64,000 nt of DNA from Flavobacterium terrae (lineage in GTDB: Bacteria > Bacteroidota > Bacteroidia > Flavobacteriales > Flavobacteriaceae), in contig NZ_FQZI01000005.1 in assembly GCF_900142035.1 (NCBI RefSeq), positions 124,001 to 188,000 of the forward strand, read 5' to 3'. Below are positions 36,567 through 45,512 of this stretch, one piece after another. The notes beneath the pieces are model-generated. The model saw only the letters and a list, made by a program, of their open reading frames with translations, was not told the origin of the DNA and ran no database searches. The position numbers and the translations under genes were made by a program. The number at the start of each line of letters is the position of its first letter. The stretch's first letter is position 1.

Positions 36567-38210
36567 TTACTTATTAAATATTTCTGTCATCACCTTTGCT
36601 TCGGTAGCATTTGGGAAAGTGATTTTTAATTTTTGTGCTAATGTTGGAGCAATTTGAGTTATTTCTTTTTTCTCATGAGATTCTCCTTTTTTAATATCCC
36701 AACCAAAGAAAATACAAGGTACGTGTGTATCATAACTGTAAGGCGTACCGTGTGAAGTACCTGTTCCAATATATTCAATATAACCTGGTTTATCAAGAAT
36801 AATTAAATCTCCGTTTTGATTAGGGTCATACCCTTTAAACATAAAGTTTAAATAATAATCGTTTGCAGAAGGCGAAAGAATTTCTTCTTCAGTATACACT
36901 CTACGAACATGTTTTTGAGACATTAAAAACTCTTTGAATGCTTGCTTTACCCTAACCAATTCCAAGCCTTTAGCTTTAATTTTTTCTTTATCAAAAAATA
37001 CATTATAATTAGAGTAATTTAGCAACAAATCGTCTCCAAAATAAGTTTTAGAAAATTCGGCCATAGCCATTTCTAAATTCTTTTCACTTATGTTTTCTAC
37101 TTCGTATTTGTTGTCTTTTAAATGGTTTACGTTCTCTGCTCCAGCGTGATCTGCAGTTAAGAAAACTAAGTAATTTCCTTTCCCAACCTTAACATCTAAG
37201 TATTGTAAAAATGAACCTATCGTTTGATCTAAACGTAAATAAGTATCTTGAAGCTCAATTGAACGTGGCCCAAATGTATGTCCCACATAATCTGTAGATG
37301 AGAAACTAACCGTTAAAAAATCTGTAATATTATCTGCTCCCAAACCTTCGTTATCGATTGCTCTTACCGCAAAGTCTGCCAATAAATTATTACCATATGG
37401 ACTTGTACGTAAAACACCTGCATCGTTAGCATCCATCATTTCTTTCATGTTATAAGGAAAAAAAGCAGCTTTTTTGTACATTTTACCTTCATAAGGATTA
37501 TCATCTGGAAGACTTTCATTATAAACTTCTTTTGGTTTTAAAAGTCCCCAACCTTGATTAATATATCTTTCGTAATTTTTTTCATTATTAAAAGTAGTCA
37601 CCCATGATGGTAATTCTTTTCCATAAAAAGTACTTGAAATAAAAGATCCAGTTTTACTATACCAAAAAGCAAAATTTGCAAAATGTCCTGCTGGCAATAT
37701 TGCCCCACGATCTTTTATACTGATCCCGATTACTTTCCCTTTAAAATTTGTTGCCAAACGAAGTTCATCAGTAATAGTAGTTGCTTGCAAATTCTTGGGA
37801 GACATTTGACCTTCCTTTTCTGTACCATTACCAATTGTTTGTACCGAAGCATCATCAGTACAATATACGTCTTTACCTAAGGTTCTGTGAAACCATTCAT
37901 TACCTACAATACCATGACTAGCCGGAGTTGTTCCAGTGTAAACCGAAGCATGCCCAGGAGCTGTATAAGTGGGCATATAATTGTAATGCATATTATGAAA
38001 TGTGAATCCGTTATTCAACAAACGTTTGAATCCATTCTCTGTAAAATCATCAGCAAAACGATATAGATATTCCATTTTCATTTGATCAACCACAATTCCA
38101 ACCACAAGTTTTGGTCTATTAAGAGTTTGAGTTGAATTTTGTTGTGTCTGTTGTTGCGCAAACAAAACAACACTAAATAAAATATTTATAGCCAGTAGTA
38201 TTTTTTTCAT
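36567..38210 (-). CDS. pafA: PafA-type alkaline phosphatase
   Basis: A 547-residue exported phosphomonoesterase of the alkaline phosphatase superfamily. Signal peptide 1-18 (LFAQ), metal ligand Asp42 in GIVVDQMKMEY, nucleophile Thr83 in YTAPGHAS, and further metal ligands in FSSTDYVGHTFGP and LTADHAGAE. PafA enzymes of Flavobacterium release phosphate from organic phosphates and work even when phosphate is abundant. It stands alone with its own promoter candidate. Confidence 0.93.
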   Translation of the reverse strand: MKKILLAINILFSVVLFAQQQTQQNSTQTLNRPKLVVGIVVDQMKMEYLYRFADDFTENGFKRLLNNGFTFHNMHYNYMPTYTAPGHASVYTGTTPASHGIVGNEWFHRTLGKDVYCTDDASVQTIGNGTEKEGQMSPKNLQATTITDELRLATNFKGKVIGISIKDRGAILPAGHFANFAFWYSKTGSFISSTFYGKELPSWVTTFNNEKNYERYINQGWGLLKPKEVYNESLPDDNPYEGKMYKKAAFFPYNMKEMMDANDAGVLRTSPYGNNLLADFAVRAIDNEGLGADNITDFLTVSFSSTDYVGHTFGPRSIELQDTYLRLDQTIGSFLQYLDVKVGKGNYLVFLTADHAGAENVNHLKDNKYEVENISEKNLEMAMAEFSKTYFGDDLLLNYSNYNVFFDKEKIKAKGLELVRVKQAFKEFLMSQKHVRRVYTEEEILSPSANDYYLNFMFKGYDPNQNGDLIILDKPGYIEYIGTGTSHGTPYSYDTHVPCIFFGWDIKKGESHEKKEITQIAPTLAQKLKITFPNATEAKVMTEIFNK

Positions 38211-38258
38211 TTTTATCTATTAAGATTAATTTATTCAAACAAATAGTATGCCTGAGCA

Positions 38259-38266
38259 CAAAGGTA
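38259..38266 (-). promoter_or_regulatory. candidate -7 box (TACCTTTG) of pafA
   Basis: TAnnTTTG match on the minus strand, 48 bases before the pafA ATG. It lies directly behind the U run of the upstream gene's terminator. Confidence 0.45.
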
Positions 38267-38273
38267 AAAAAAT

Positions 38274-38291
38274 CCCCTCACTTATGAGGGG
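38274..38291 (-). terminator. rho-independent terminator after the 38297 gene
   Basis: A 7-bp GC-rich stem CCCCTCA/TGAGGGG (38274-38280 with 38285-38291) with a 4-base loop, followed on the minus strand by ATTTTTTT. Confidence 0.85.
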
Positions 38292-38296
38292 AACTT

Positions 38297-38701
38297 CTAT
38301 TTTGTATATTTCATGTTATAGACCAAAATTCTTCCTTGGTGCCTAACATATAATTGATTGGTATTATTTGATTTTCTGGTATGAATTTCTACACGACATT
38401 TTTCTCCGTCTTGATCAGTACAATTAAATGAAACAATATCTTTTCCATCTACAGTTACTTTGTCATTATACTCATATATTCTGTAAAACTGAACCAATTC
38501 AGAATATACCGCAATTAGATTTTTTTTAGAATCTAAAGTAGCTACAATCTTTGCTTCTCTAAATGGTGTAAAAGGACTCCATTTTCCGTCTTGCTTTACA
38601 GACATTGCTACTTCTGAAATTTCAAATCTATAATTTTGGCTAAATGCTTTTGTAGTAAATAGAATCGAAAATAAAAAAACGATTAAAATTGATTTTTTCA
38701 T
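38297..38701 (-). CDS. uncharacterised exported protein
   Basis: A 134-residue protein from the ATG at 38699-38701 (MKKSILIVFLFSILF), with signal peptide cut near FSQ/NYR. The mature domain is beta-rich (FREAKIVATLDSKKNLIAVY, QFYRIYEYNDKVTVDGKD) with two Cys. No family recognised. It begins one base after the nitronate monooxygenase stop, so it is the last gene of that unit; the longer open frame would run into that gene. Confidence 0.6.
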   Translation of the reverse strand: MKKSILIVFLFSILFTTKAFSQNYRFEISEVAMSVKQDGKWSPFTPFREAKIVATLDSKKNLIAVYSELVQFYRIYEYNDKVTVDGKDIVSFNCTDQDGEKCRVEIHTRKSNNTNQLYVRHQGRILVYNMKYTK

Positions 38702-38702
38702 A

Positions 38703-39641
38703 TTATAATTGAGGAATATTATTTTTTGCGTTTTCAAATTCAGTAACCATATCATTTATAATTTCGGCTACTGGTTTAATATCTTTTATTAGGCTTGCAA
38801 TTTGACCAATTTCTAATTCTCCTTCCACCAAATCTCCTTCAAACATCCCTCTTTTCGCTCTAGCTCTTCCTAGAAGTGTTTTTAGATCATCAACCGATGG
38901 ACATTTAGAATACAATTCTTGTACATCGTTATAAAATTTATTTTTGATCAGTCGCACAGGTGCCAATTCTTTCAAAGTCAGCTGCGTCCCTCCTTCTTCT
39001 AAATCAACTATAGTTTTCTTGAAATCATCATGAGCAGAACTTTCTATAGAAGCAGCAAAACGAGATCCTAGCTGAACCCCATCGGCTCCTAAAACCATAG
39101 CAGCTAACATTCCTCTTCCTGTAGCAATACCTCCAGCAGCAATCAATGGAATATTGATTTTCTCTTTAACCATAGGAATTAATGTCAAAGTCGTGGTTTC
39201 TTCACGTCCATTATGTCCTCCAGCTTCAAATCCTTCAGCAACAATTGCATCGACACCAGCTTCTTGAGCTTTTAATGCAAATTTTGAACTACTAACTACA
39301 TGAACAACAGTGATTCCTTTTTCTTTTAAAAAACTTGTCCATGTTTTAGGATTTCCAGCAGAAGTAAAAACGATTTTTACACCTTCTTCAACTATAATAT
39401 CCATTATTTCTTCAATGTTTGGATACAACATTGGCACATTTACTCCAAAAGGCTTGTTGGTTGCTTTTTTACATTTCTGTATATGCTCTCTTAAAACATC
39501 TGGATACATTGATCCAGCTCCTATTAGACCTAATCCTCCTGCATTACTAACTGCACTTGCTAGTTTATAGCCACTATTCCAAATCATTCCTCCTTGAACG
39601 ATTGGATATTCAATATTAAAAAGTTGTGATATTTTATTCAT
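38703..39641 (-). CDS. nitronate monooxygenase / FabK-like FMN enzyme
   Basis: A 312-residue TIM-barrel flavoprotein of the nitronate monooxygenase and FabK (enoyl-ACP reductase II) superfamily. FMN contacts: YPIVQGGMIW (13-22), AEGFEAGGHNG near 134-144, PLIAAGGIATGRGM near 165-178 and GADGVQLGSRF. These do not decide between oxidation of alkyl nitronates and enoyl reduction. It lies 3 bases after the T9SS subtilase stop, but a functional link to it is not evident. Confidence 0.85.
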   Translation of the reverse strand: MNKISQLFNIEYPIVQGGMIWNSGYKLASAVSNAGGLGLIGAGSMYPDVLREHIQKCKKATNKPFGVNVPMLYPNIEEIMDIIVEEGVKIVFTSAGNPKTWTSFLKEKGITVVHVVSSSKFALKAQEAGVDAIVAEGFEAGGHNGREETTTLTLIPMVKEKINIPLIAAGGIATGRGMLAAMVLGADGVQLGSRFAASIESSAHDDFKKTIVDLEEGGTQLTLKELAPVRLIKNKFYNDVQELYSKCPSVDDLKTLLGRARAKRGMFEGDLVEGELEIGQIASLIKDIKPVAEIINDMVTEFENAKNNIPQL

Positions 39642-39644
39642 TCA

Positions 39645-41279
39645 TTATTGTTTGATTAGCTTTCCAGAAACTTTATTTTGATCGTTAGAAAGCGTATAAA
39701 AGTACATTCCTGAGTTTAGATTTTGAACGTCTAATAATTGTTTTTGTTGCAGAATTTTTTCTGTTTTTACTCTTTGACCAACAGAATTAAAAAGTTCAAA
39801 TTGCGAATTAAGTAAATTTTCAGGTAGTGAGACTACAAAAGAATCATTTACTGGATTAGGATACAAGGCAATTTTTTCTTTTTCAAAATCATTTAGAGAT
39901 AAAGCATTATTAAGTGCTAGCTGAAAATCTGGAATACCAAATCCGTAATTATTGTTAGGTGTAACAATTGAAGTAGCATACCTATCAGCAGAAGCTTTGA
40001 CTAATTGTACAATTTCTGAATTCTTTTTATTTGGAAAAGCTGACCAAAAAGAAGCAATCGCCCCAGCTAAAATAGGTGAAGAAAATGAAGTACCATTTGC
40101 TGTTGTAATTGTGCCTGAAGTACTTGATATAACTGATGATGTACCCATAGCCATTAAATCAGGTTTCATCCTTCCGTCTCCAGTTGGACCTATTGAACTA
40201 AAACCAGATTTTGTTTCAGTTGAAGTAACAGAACCTACTGTAATCGCATGAAGTGCATCTGCAGGAGTGCCAACATGAGGCTCGGCAGTTCCTCCTTCAT
40301 TTCCAGCAGAAATAACACATATCATACCTCTAGAAAAAGCTATATCAACGGCCCTAGAAGCTACTGATGTTTGACCATTCATCATTGCATATGTATAACT
40401 ATAGGCAGAATTATCAAAACCAAAATAACCTAAAGATGAATTTACAACATCTACACCAAGTCTATCAGCTTCTTCAACAGCTTCTACCCAATTTGACAAC
40501 TCTAATGGAGTCTCACTAGCAACATCTTCTGTAATAAACAAATAATAAGAAGCATCTGGTGCAGTACCTATTAAGTTAGTTGCATTTGCCCCTATAGTTG
40601 ATAATACATTTGTTCCATGAGAATTACCTGTGTAGAAATTTGTTGAATTATTTACAAAATCATATCCTCCAAGAATCAAACCTCTATTGCGCAAACTAGC
40701 AAATGGAGCTGCGGTATTTACTCCAGGAAATCCTGCATCCAAAATTGCTACAACTTTACCTTGCCCCGTATAATTTTGTTGATGCAAAATATGACAATTT
40801 AACATTTGCACTTGTATAGCAGAATTACCGTAATTATAATTTGTTTGAGTATTTTTTATATCCAACCATTTGTTTATATAACTAGTCTTATTTGATTGAT
40901 CAGAAACTTTGCCAGTTGGATTCAAAGAATGATTTGCATATTGGACATGATCAACAAAAGATAAACCTGACAATGCTGCAATATTAGCTTGTGTCCCTCT
41001 GATATGAAGCATATTTAACCACTTAGATTTTGCTAATACTGTAATACCATTAGATGCCGCAATCTGATTTACATAAGGTTGATGTAATGGAGCATCCTTG
41101 ATGTCTAATGCTATGTTTTGAACTGTTCTCCTATCTAAAGAACGTTGCGATAACTCAGATAAGGGGTTTGAAAAAAAAGCACTAGCATTAGGCTTATCAT
41201 TAAAGAAAACCCAAGCATCTTCTTGTGAAAAGGATGCAATAGATATAAAGCAAAATAGGATAAGTAATTTAGTTTTCAT
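39645..41279 (-). CDS. T9SS-secreted subtilisin-like serine protease (S8)
   Basis: A 544-residue secreted protease: signal peptide 1-19 (ASFSQ), an inhibitor-like propeptide (about 25-115), catalytic domain with Asp181 (AILDAG), His221 (NSHGTNV), Asn327 (SAGNEGG) and Ser398 (GTSFSSP), then a type A T9SS sorting domain (about 470-544) with LYPNPVNDSF, the core phrase NLNSGMYFYTL and a basic end KLIKQ. The last domain directs export through the outer membrane by the type IX system and removal at the surface. Probably degrades external protein. Confidence 0.94.
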   Translation of the reverse strand: MKTKLLILFCFISIASFSQEDAWVFFNDKPNASAFFSNPLSELSQRSLDRRTVQNIALDIKDAPLHQPYVNQIAASNGITVLAKSKWLNMLHIRGTQANIAALSGLSFVDHVQYANHSLNPTGKVSDQSNKTSYINKWLDIKNTQTNYNYGNSAIQVQMLNCHILHQQNYTGQGKVVAILDAGFPGVNTAAPFASLRNRGLILGGYDFVNNSTNFYTGNSHGTNVLSTIGANATNLIGTAPDASYYLFITEDVASETPLELSNWVEAVEEADRLGVDVVNSSLGYFGFDNSAYSYTYAMMNGQTSVASRAVDIAFSRGMICVISAGNEGGTAEPHVGTPADALHAITVGSVTSTETKSGFSSIGPTGDGRMKPDLMAMGTSSVISSTSGTITTANGTSFSSPILAGAIASFWSAFPNKKNSEIVQLVKASADRYATSIVTPNNNYGFGIPDFQLALNNALSLNDFEKEKIALYPNPVNDSFVVSLPENLLNSQFELFNSVGQRVKTEKILQQKQLLDVQNLNSGMYFYTLSNDQNKVSGKLIKQ

Positions 41280-41334
41280 TGGGTATGGTTTTGATTTTCA
41301 AATATACACAACAAGCTTCTTAAAAAACAACATT

Positions 41335-42522
41335 TTAAGAAATTACTCCAGAACCTATTAGCTCTTCTCCTATATGCCATGAAACAAATTGACCTTCTGT
41401 GATTGCAGATTGAGGTTGCTCAAACTCAACATACATACCATTATCAAATTGATGAAGTGTTGCTTGTTGCAATTCTTGACGGTATCTAATTCTTGCTTTA
41501 ACCTTAAGTGTTTCGCCTGATTTCAAACACAAATCAGGTCTAATCCAATGAACTTCATCATTCGCTACAAACAGTGCTTTTTTGAATAATCCAGGATGAT
41601 TATGTCCTTGACCAGTATATATTGCGTTCGTTTCAATGTCTGTTGCAATGATAAATAAAGGCTCTTTAGTCCCTCCTACATTTAATCCTTTACGTTGACC
41701 AATTGTATAATAATGAGCTCCTTGATGTTTACCTACTAACTTAGCAACATCTGGAGTGTAATGAATATTTGAAGCTTCATATTTCAATTTTTCTTCAACT
41801 GAATCAAAGTTAATTTGATTTTCTTGATACAGTTCATTTTGAGCAGAAACTTCGTAAATCAAACCTTCTTTAGGTTGTAATTGTTGTTGCAAAAATTCTG
41901 GCAAACGTACTTTTCCAATAAAACAAAGTCCTTGAGAATCTTTCTTTTCGGCAGTTACCAATTCCATTTTGGCAGCTATTTCTCTTACTTCAGGCTTAGT
42001 TAGTTCGCCAATTGGAAATAGTGCTTTCGCCAATTGATCTTGAGATAATTGACAAAGAAAATAAGATTGATCTTTATTTCCGTCGATACCAGCTAAAAGT
42101 TGATACATTGGTTTACCATCAATTTCTATTTCTCCTTTACGACAATAGTGTCCAGTAGCCACATAATCTGCACCAAGAGATAAAGCAATTTTCATGAAAA
42201 CATCAAACTTAATTTCACGATTGCACAATACATCGGGATTAGGAGTACGACCTTTCTCATACTCACTGAACATGTAATCAACTATCTTTTCTTTGTAATG
42301 TTCACTTAAATCAACTGTTTGAAAAGGTATTCCTAATTTTTGAGCTACTAACAAAGCATCATTACTATCCTCTAACCATGGACATTCATTCGAAATAGTC
42401 ACAGAATCATCATGCCAGTTCTTCATAAAAAGGCCAATTACTTCATAGCCCTGCTCTTTTAATAAATAAGCAGCAACACTAGAATCTACACCTCCTGATA
42501 AACCAACGACAACTCTTTTCAT
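41335..42522 (-). CDS. mnmA: tRNA 2-thiouridine(34) synthase
   Basis: A 395-residue enzyme that adenylates U34 of Lys, Glu and Gln tRNAs and inserts sulfur at C2. The PP-loop [12 protein letters not shown] is at 8-19; the active-site cysteines are in [13 protein letters not shown] near 100 and GLCFIGKV near 200; GHYCRK and NKDQSYFLC are further family blocks. Full length. A single-gene unit. Confidence 0.96.
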   Translation of the reverse strand: MKRVVVGLSGGVDSSVAAYLLKEQGYEVIGLFMKNWHDDSVTISNECPWLEDSNDALLVAQKLGIPFQTVDLSEHYKEKIVDYMFSEYEKGRTPNPDVLCNREIKFDVFMKIALSLGADYVATGHYCRKGEIEIDGKPMYQLLAGIDGNKDQSYFLCQLSQDQLAKALFPIGELTKPEVREIAAKMELVTAEKKDSQGLCFIGKVRLPEFLQQQLQPKEGLIYEVSAQNELYQENQINFDSVEEKLKYEASNIHYTPDVAKLVGKHQGAHYYTIGQRKGLNVGGTKEPLFIIATDIETNAIYTGQGHNHPGLFKKALFVANDEVHWIRPDLCLKSGETLKVKARIRYRQELQQATLHQFDNGMYVEFEQPQSAITEGQFVSWHIGEELIGSGVIS

Positions 42523-42583
42523 GAAATTAATTTTAAGGGTGCAAAGTTAAAAATATTTATTGTTACTATTTCATTACAAATAT

Positions 42584-42609
42584 AAAAGCCACCTATTCAG
42601 ATGGCTTTT
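42584..42609 (-). terminator. terminator after the MORN-like repeat gene
   Basis: Arms AAAAGCCA (42584-42591) and TGGCTTTT (42602-42609) around a 10-base loop, with T run on the minus strand. Confidence 0.75.
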
Positions 42610-42643
42610 TAACAAAAGTTTAAAACACTTTAAGTTTTTATCG

Positions 42644-43357
42644 TTATTTTTTCTTTTTTGCTTCACTAGGCTTTTTATAACCATTTATTGTATCAGCATT
42701 CATTTGACGAACCAATTTTCCTTTTTCATAATACTTCCAGATTCCTTTTTTCTTATCTGCTTTAAACGCACCTACAACCACTAAATTTCCATACTCGTCA
42801 TATACCTTATAAGGACCTTGCATTACCCCATTTACAAAAACAGATTCTTCAATAAGTTTACCTTCTTTATTATATTTTTTTGAAGTGCCATGTTTTAGAC
42901 CGTTTTTGTATTCCACTTCTTCTCCCAGAATACCATTAGTATAAAAAACTTTTCGAATACCTTCAATTTTATCTTTTATATAATTTTCTGTAGTCATAAT
43001 TGTTTTTGCTCCTTTATGATAGTATTTCCAAACACCATCTCTAAGCTTACCAATCACATTTCCTTCACTAACTTTGTTTCCTTTTTCATCAAAGAATGTT
43101 GTATAAGCATTTCCTTTTTCATCAAAGTTTCTGGTTGCCATTACAATTTTTTTGTCACTATTGGCATAATAGGTAAAAACTCCTTGTTCCTTACCATCAA
43201 TAAAGTTTCCTTCATAACGTAATAACTTTGATCCTTCATAATACCCTTTCCATAAACCTTGGCGCTCTCCTTTTTCATTTGTTTGATTCTCTTTAGTTTG
43301 AGCAAAAGCTAATGAATTTAAAATTAGAGATGCTATAATTAATGTTAATCGTTTCAT
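42644..43357 (-). CDS. exported MORN-variant (YwqK-like) repeat protein
   Basis: A 237-residue protein with signal peptide (about 1-19, LAFAQ) and about eight repeats of the MORN_2/YwqK kind with the shape G(x)WxYY..GxLxxxxxYxxG, for example GLWKGYYEGSKLLRYEGNF and GVWKYYHKGAK. In databases such proteins are often labelled 'toxin-antitoxin YwqK antitoxin', but nothing here suggests such a role. The end is lysine-rich (KKPSEAKKKK). Function unknown. Confidence 0.8.
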   Translation of the reverse strand: MKRLTLIIASLILNSLAFAQTKENQTNEKGERQGLWKGYYEGSKLLRYEGNFIDGKEQGVFTYYANSDKKIVMATRNFDEKGNAYTTFFDEKGNKVSEGNVIGKLRDGVWKYYHKGAKTIMTTENYIKDKIEGIRKVFYTNGILGEEVEYKNGLKHGTSKKYNKEGKLIEESVFVNGVMQGPYKVYDEYGNLVVVGAFKADKKKGIWKYYEKGKLVRQMNADTINGYKKPSEAKKKK

Positions 43358-43582
43358 TTTATCTGTTTTTCAAAAATAAACTCAAAAGTATTGGATTTAT
43401 TTTTCGGTTACAAAAATTAAGCCAATTACTTAGAAAAGTTTAACAAGCACAATAGCTAACTTTTTGATTCAATGAAGTTTATTGTTAATAAAATTATAAA
43501 TTTTATTTTTTTTGTTTAACTTTTTTTAATTTTAGTTAAACAAAAAATAAAACTATTGTTTAATAAACTAAAAATCAATATT

Positions 43583-44545
43583 ATGAAATTATCTAAAAAA
43601 TTAAATTTTTTTATGTCATTAATCCTTGGAGGATTAGTAATTACTTCATGTAGCGATGATGACAATTTTAACACACCACCAGTAGACAATAACAACATAA
43701 CTGCTATTGCTTACAAAACAGAAAATTTATCAATACTTGCACAAGCTTTAACTAAAACAAATTTAGATGGAACATTAAGAGCTAAAGGTTCATACACTGT
43801 TTTTGCACCAACAAACACAGCATTCACAACCTTTTTAAACGCAAATGGTTTTGCTAATTTAGATGCGGTACCTACGCCAGTCTTAAAAGAAATTTTACTA
43901 AATCATGTTGTCTCAGGAGCGTTACAATCATCATCTTTGACTACTGGATATGTAAAAACTTTAGCTAAAGGAAATGCGTCCTCTACCAACACTTTAAGTA
44001 TGTTTATTAATACATCTAGCGGAGTTAGGTTAAACGGTGTAGCATCTGTAACAACTGCAAATGTTTTAGCTACTAATGGAGTTATACATGTTGTCGATGC
44101 AGTTATTGGATTACCAACTATTGTTACTCATGCAACTGCAAATCCTAACTTTTCTACTCTAGTAGAAACATTAACAAGTGCTGGACAACCAGATTTTGTC
44201 TCAATCTTATCTGGCACAGGACCTTTTACTGTATTCGCTCCAACAAATACAGCATTTTCAAATCTAAACACGGAACTAGCTCCAGGAGGTATTGCAGGAG
44301 TATCTTCTTCAAATTTAACCAAGGTCTTACAATACCACGTAGTAAGTCCTGCCAATGTGCTTTCTAGTACATTAACTAATAATTTATCTGTAACAACTAT
44401 TCTTGATCAAAATTTCACTGTAAATCTTAACCCTGCTAGAATTACAGATGTAAATGCAAGAGTAAGTAATATTACTGCGGTTGATGTTCAATGTAGTAAT
44501 GGTGTCATACATGTACTCGACAAAGTTTTATTACCAAATTTCTAA
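43583..44545 (+). CDS. surface lipoprotein with two fasciclin (FAS1) domains
   Basis: A 320-residue lipoprotein from the ATG at 43583. Lipobox ITSC is followed by SDDDN, an acidic stretch like the lipoprotein export signal that places Bacteroidota lipoproteins on the cell surface. Two FAS1 domains follow, each with YTVFAPTNTAF or FTVFAPTNTAF, an NHVV or YHVV block and NGVIHVVD or NGVIHVLD. FAS1 domains mediate adhesion. The frame is open nine codons upstream, but the later ATG gives a normal signal peptide. Confidence 0.9.
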   Translation: MKLSKKLNFFMSLILGGLVITSCSDDDNFNTPPVDNNNITAIAYKTENLSILAQALTKTNLDGTLRAKGSYTVFAPTNTAFTTFLNANGFANLDAVPTPVLKEILLNHVVSGALQSSSLTTGYVKTLAKGNASSTNTLSMFINTSSGVRLNGVASVTTANVLATNGVIHVVDAVIGLPTIVTHATANPNFSTLVETLTSAGQPDFVSILSGTGPFTVFAPTNTAFSNLNTELAPGGIAGVSSSNLTKVLQYHVVSPANVLSSTLTNNLSVTTILDQNFTVNLNPARITDVNARVSNITAVDVQCSNGVIHVLDKVLLPNF

Positions 44546-44547
44546 AA

Positions 44548-44571
44548 AAAAGCCCTCATATGAGGGCTTTT
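44548..44571. terminator. terminator after the fasciclin gene
   Basis: A perfect 24-base palindrome AAAAGCCCTCAT/ATGAGGGCTTTT, 2 bases after the stop. It lies between convergent genes and may stop proC transcription too. Confidence 0.85.
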
Positions 44572-44614
44572 AAATTCTTACTCATTCTGTATAATGAGTA
44601 TAACCATTGTCTTA

Positions 44615-45415
44615 TTAAGAACCTAATTCAATAGCCCTTTGATTTGCTGCTTGCATTGCTTTTTCAATAATTTTATTTATTGATTGAGACTCAAAAACTT
44701 TTAAAGCACTTTCTGTCGTTCCTCCTTTTGAAGCCACTTTCATAATTAATTCTTCATTAGATAAATCACTGGCACTTTGAAGATTTATAGCACCTAGAAA
44801 AGTTTGATGCACTAAAACTTCTGCTTCCGAGGAAGAAAATCCAAATTTTTCAGCTGCTTTAATCATTGCATTCATAAAATAAAACACATAGGCAGGTCCG
44901 CTACCTGAAACCGCTGTAGCTGGATTAATCAGAGATTCATCTTCAACATAGATTGACTTTCCTGTTGTATTAATTAGATTTTGTACGATGAACAAATCTT
45001 TTCTATCTGTTTCCACAGAGGCAGAAAAAACCGTCATTCCCAAACCAATTTGAGTCCCTAAATTTGGCATTGAACGAATTACTTTCTTAACTGCCAGTTT
45101 CTCTTTAATTTTTTCAATTGAAACTCCAGCCATTACAGATAAAATAACTTGCTCATTGTTAAGTAATCCATTAAATACAGAAACTACCGAATCAAAATCT
45201 TGAGGTTTAGTTGACAAAATTACTATATCTACATTTTCAATTTTTGAATTTGGACTTGTTTGAAAATTGTCCATGGGTATACCAAAAGTCATTTCCGGTT
45301 TGGGGAGTGTTCTTGTCACAACATAAATATCATCACTTTTAATAAAGCGTGACTTAATAAAGCTACTGGCAAATGTTTTGCCAAGATTTCCAAAACCGAC
45401 AATGGCAATTTTCAT
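44615..45415 (-). CDS. proC: pyrroline-5-carboxylate reductase
   Basis: A 266-residue NADPH-dependent enzyme making proline from pyrroline-5-carboxylate. The Rossmann start is MKIAIVGFGNLGKTFASSF; the C-terminal domain has the family signature around ATAVSGSGPAYVFYF, then HQTFLGA and VASKGGTTESALKVF. Full length, single-gene unit. Confidence 0.95.
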   Translation of the reverse strand: MKIAIVGFGNLGKTFASSFIKSRFIKSDDIYVVTRTLPKPEMTFGIPMDNFQTSPNSKIENVDIVILSTKPQDFDSVVSVFNGLLNNEQVILSVMAGVSIEKIKEKLAVKKVIRSMPNLGTQIGLGMTVFSASVETDRKDLFIVQNLINTTGKSIYVEDESLINPATAVSGSGPAYVFYFMNAMIKAAEKFGFSSSEAEVLVHQTFLGAINLQSASDLSNEELIMKVASKGGTTESALKVFESQSINKIIEKAMQAANQRAIELGS

Positions 45416-45449
45416 TATTACTTTTTTTAAAAATTAAACAAAGAAAAAA

Positions 45450-45486
45450 TCCCTGCTTTGAGACTTTACAAGAATCAAAGCAGGGA
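45450..45486 (-). terminator. rho-independent terminator of yidC
   Basis: A perfect 12-bp stem (45450-45461 with 45475-45486, core CCCTGCTTTGA) with a 13-base loop, followed on the minus strand by a T run; 27 bases past the yidC stop. Confidence 0.85.
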
Positions 45487-45512
45487 CTGTATTTTAAGGA
45501 ATCTAATATATA

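Noticed and set aside
42644..43357. YwqK 'antitoxin' as part of a toxin-antitoxin pair
   Set aside because: The protein is exported, made only of MORN-type repeats, and has no toxin-like neighbour; the name is a database carry-over.
44580..44599. ACTCATT/AATGAGT hairpin as separate proC terminator
   Set aside because: The stem is short and AT-rich without T run; the stronger palindrome at 44548-44571 is better placed to end transcription on both strands.
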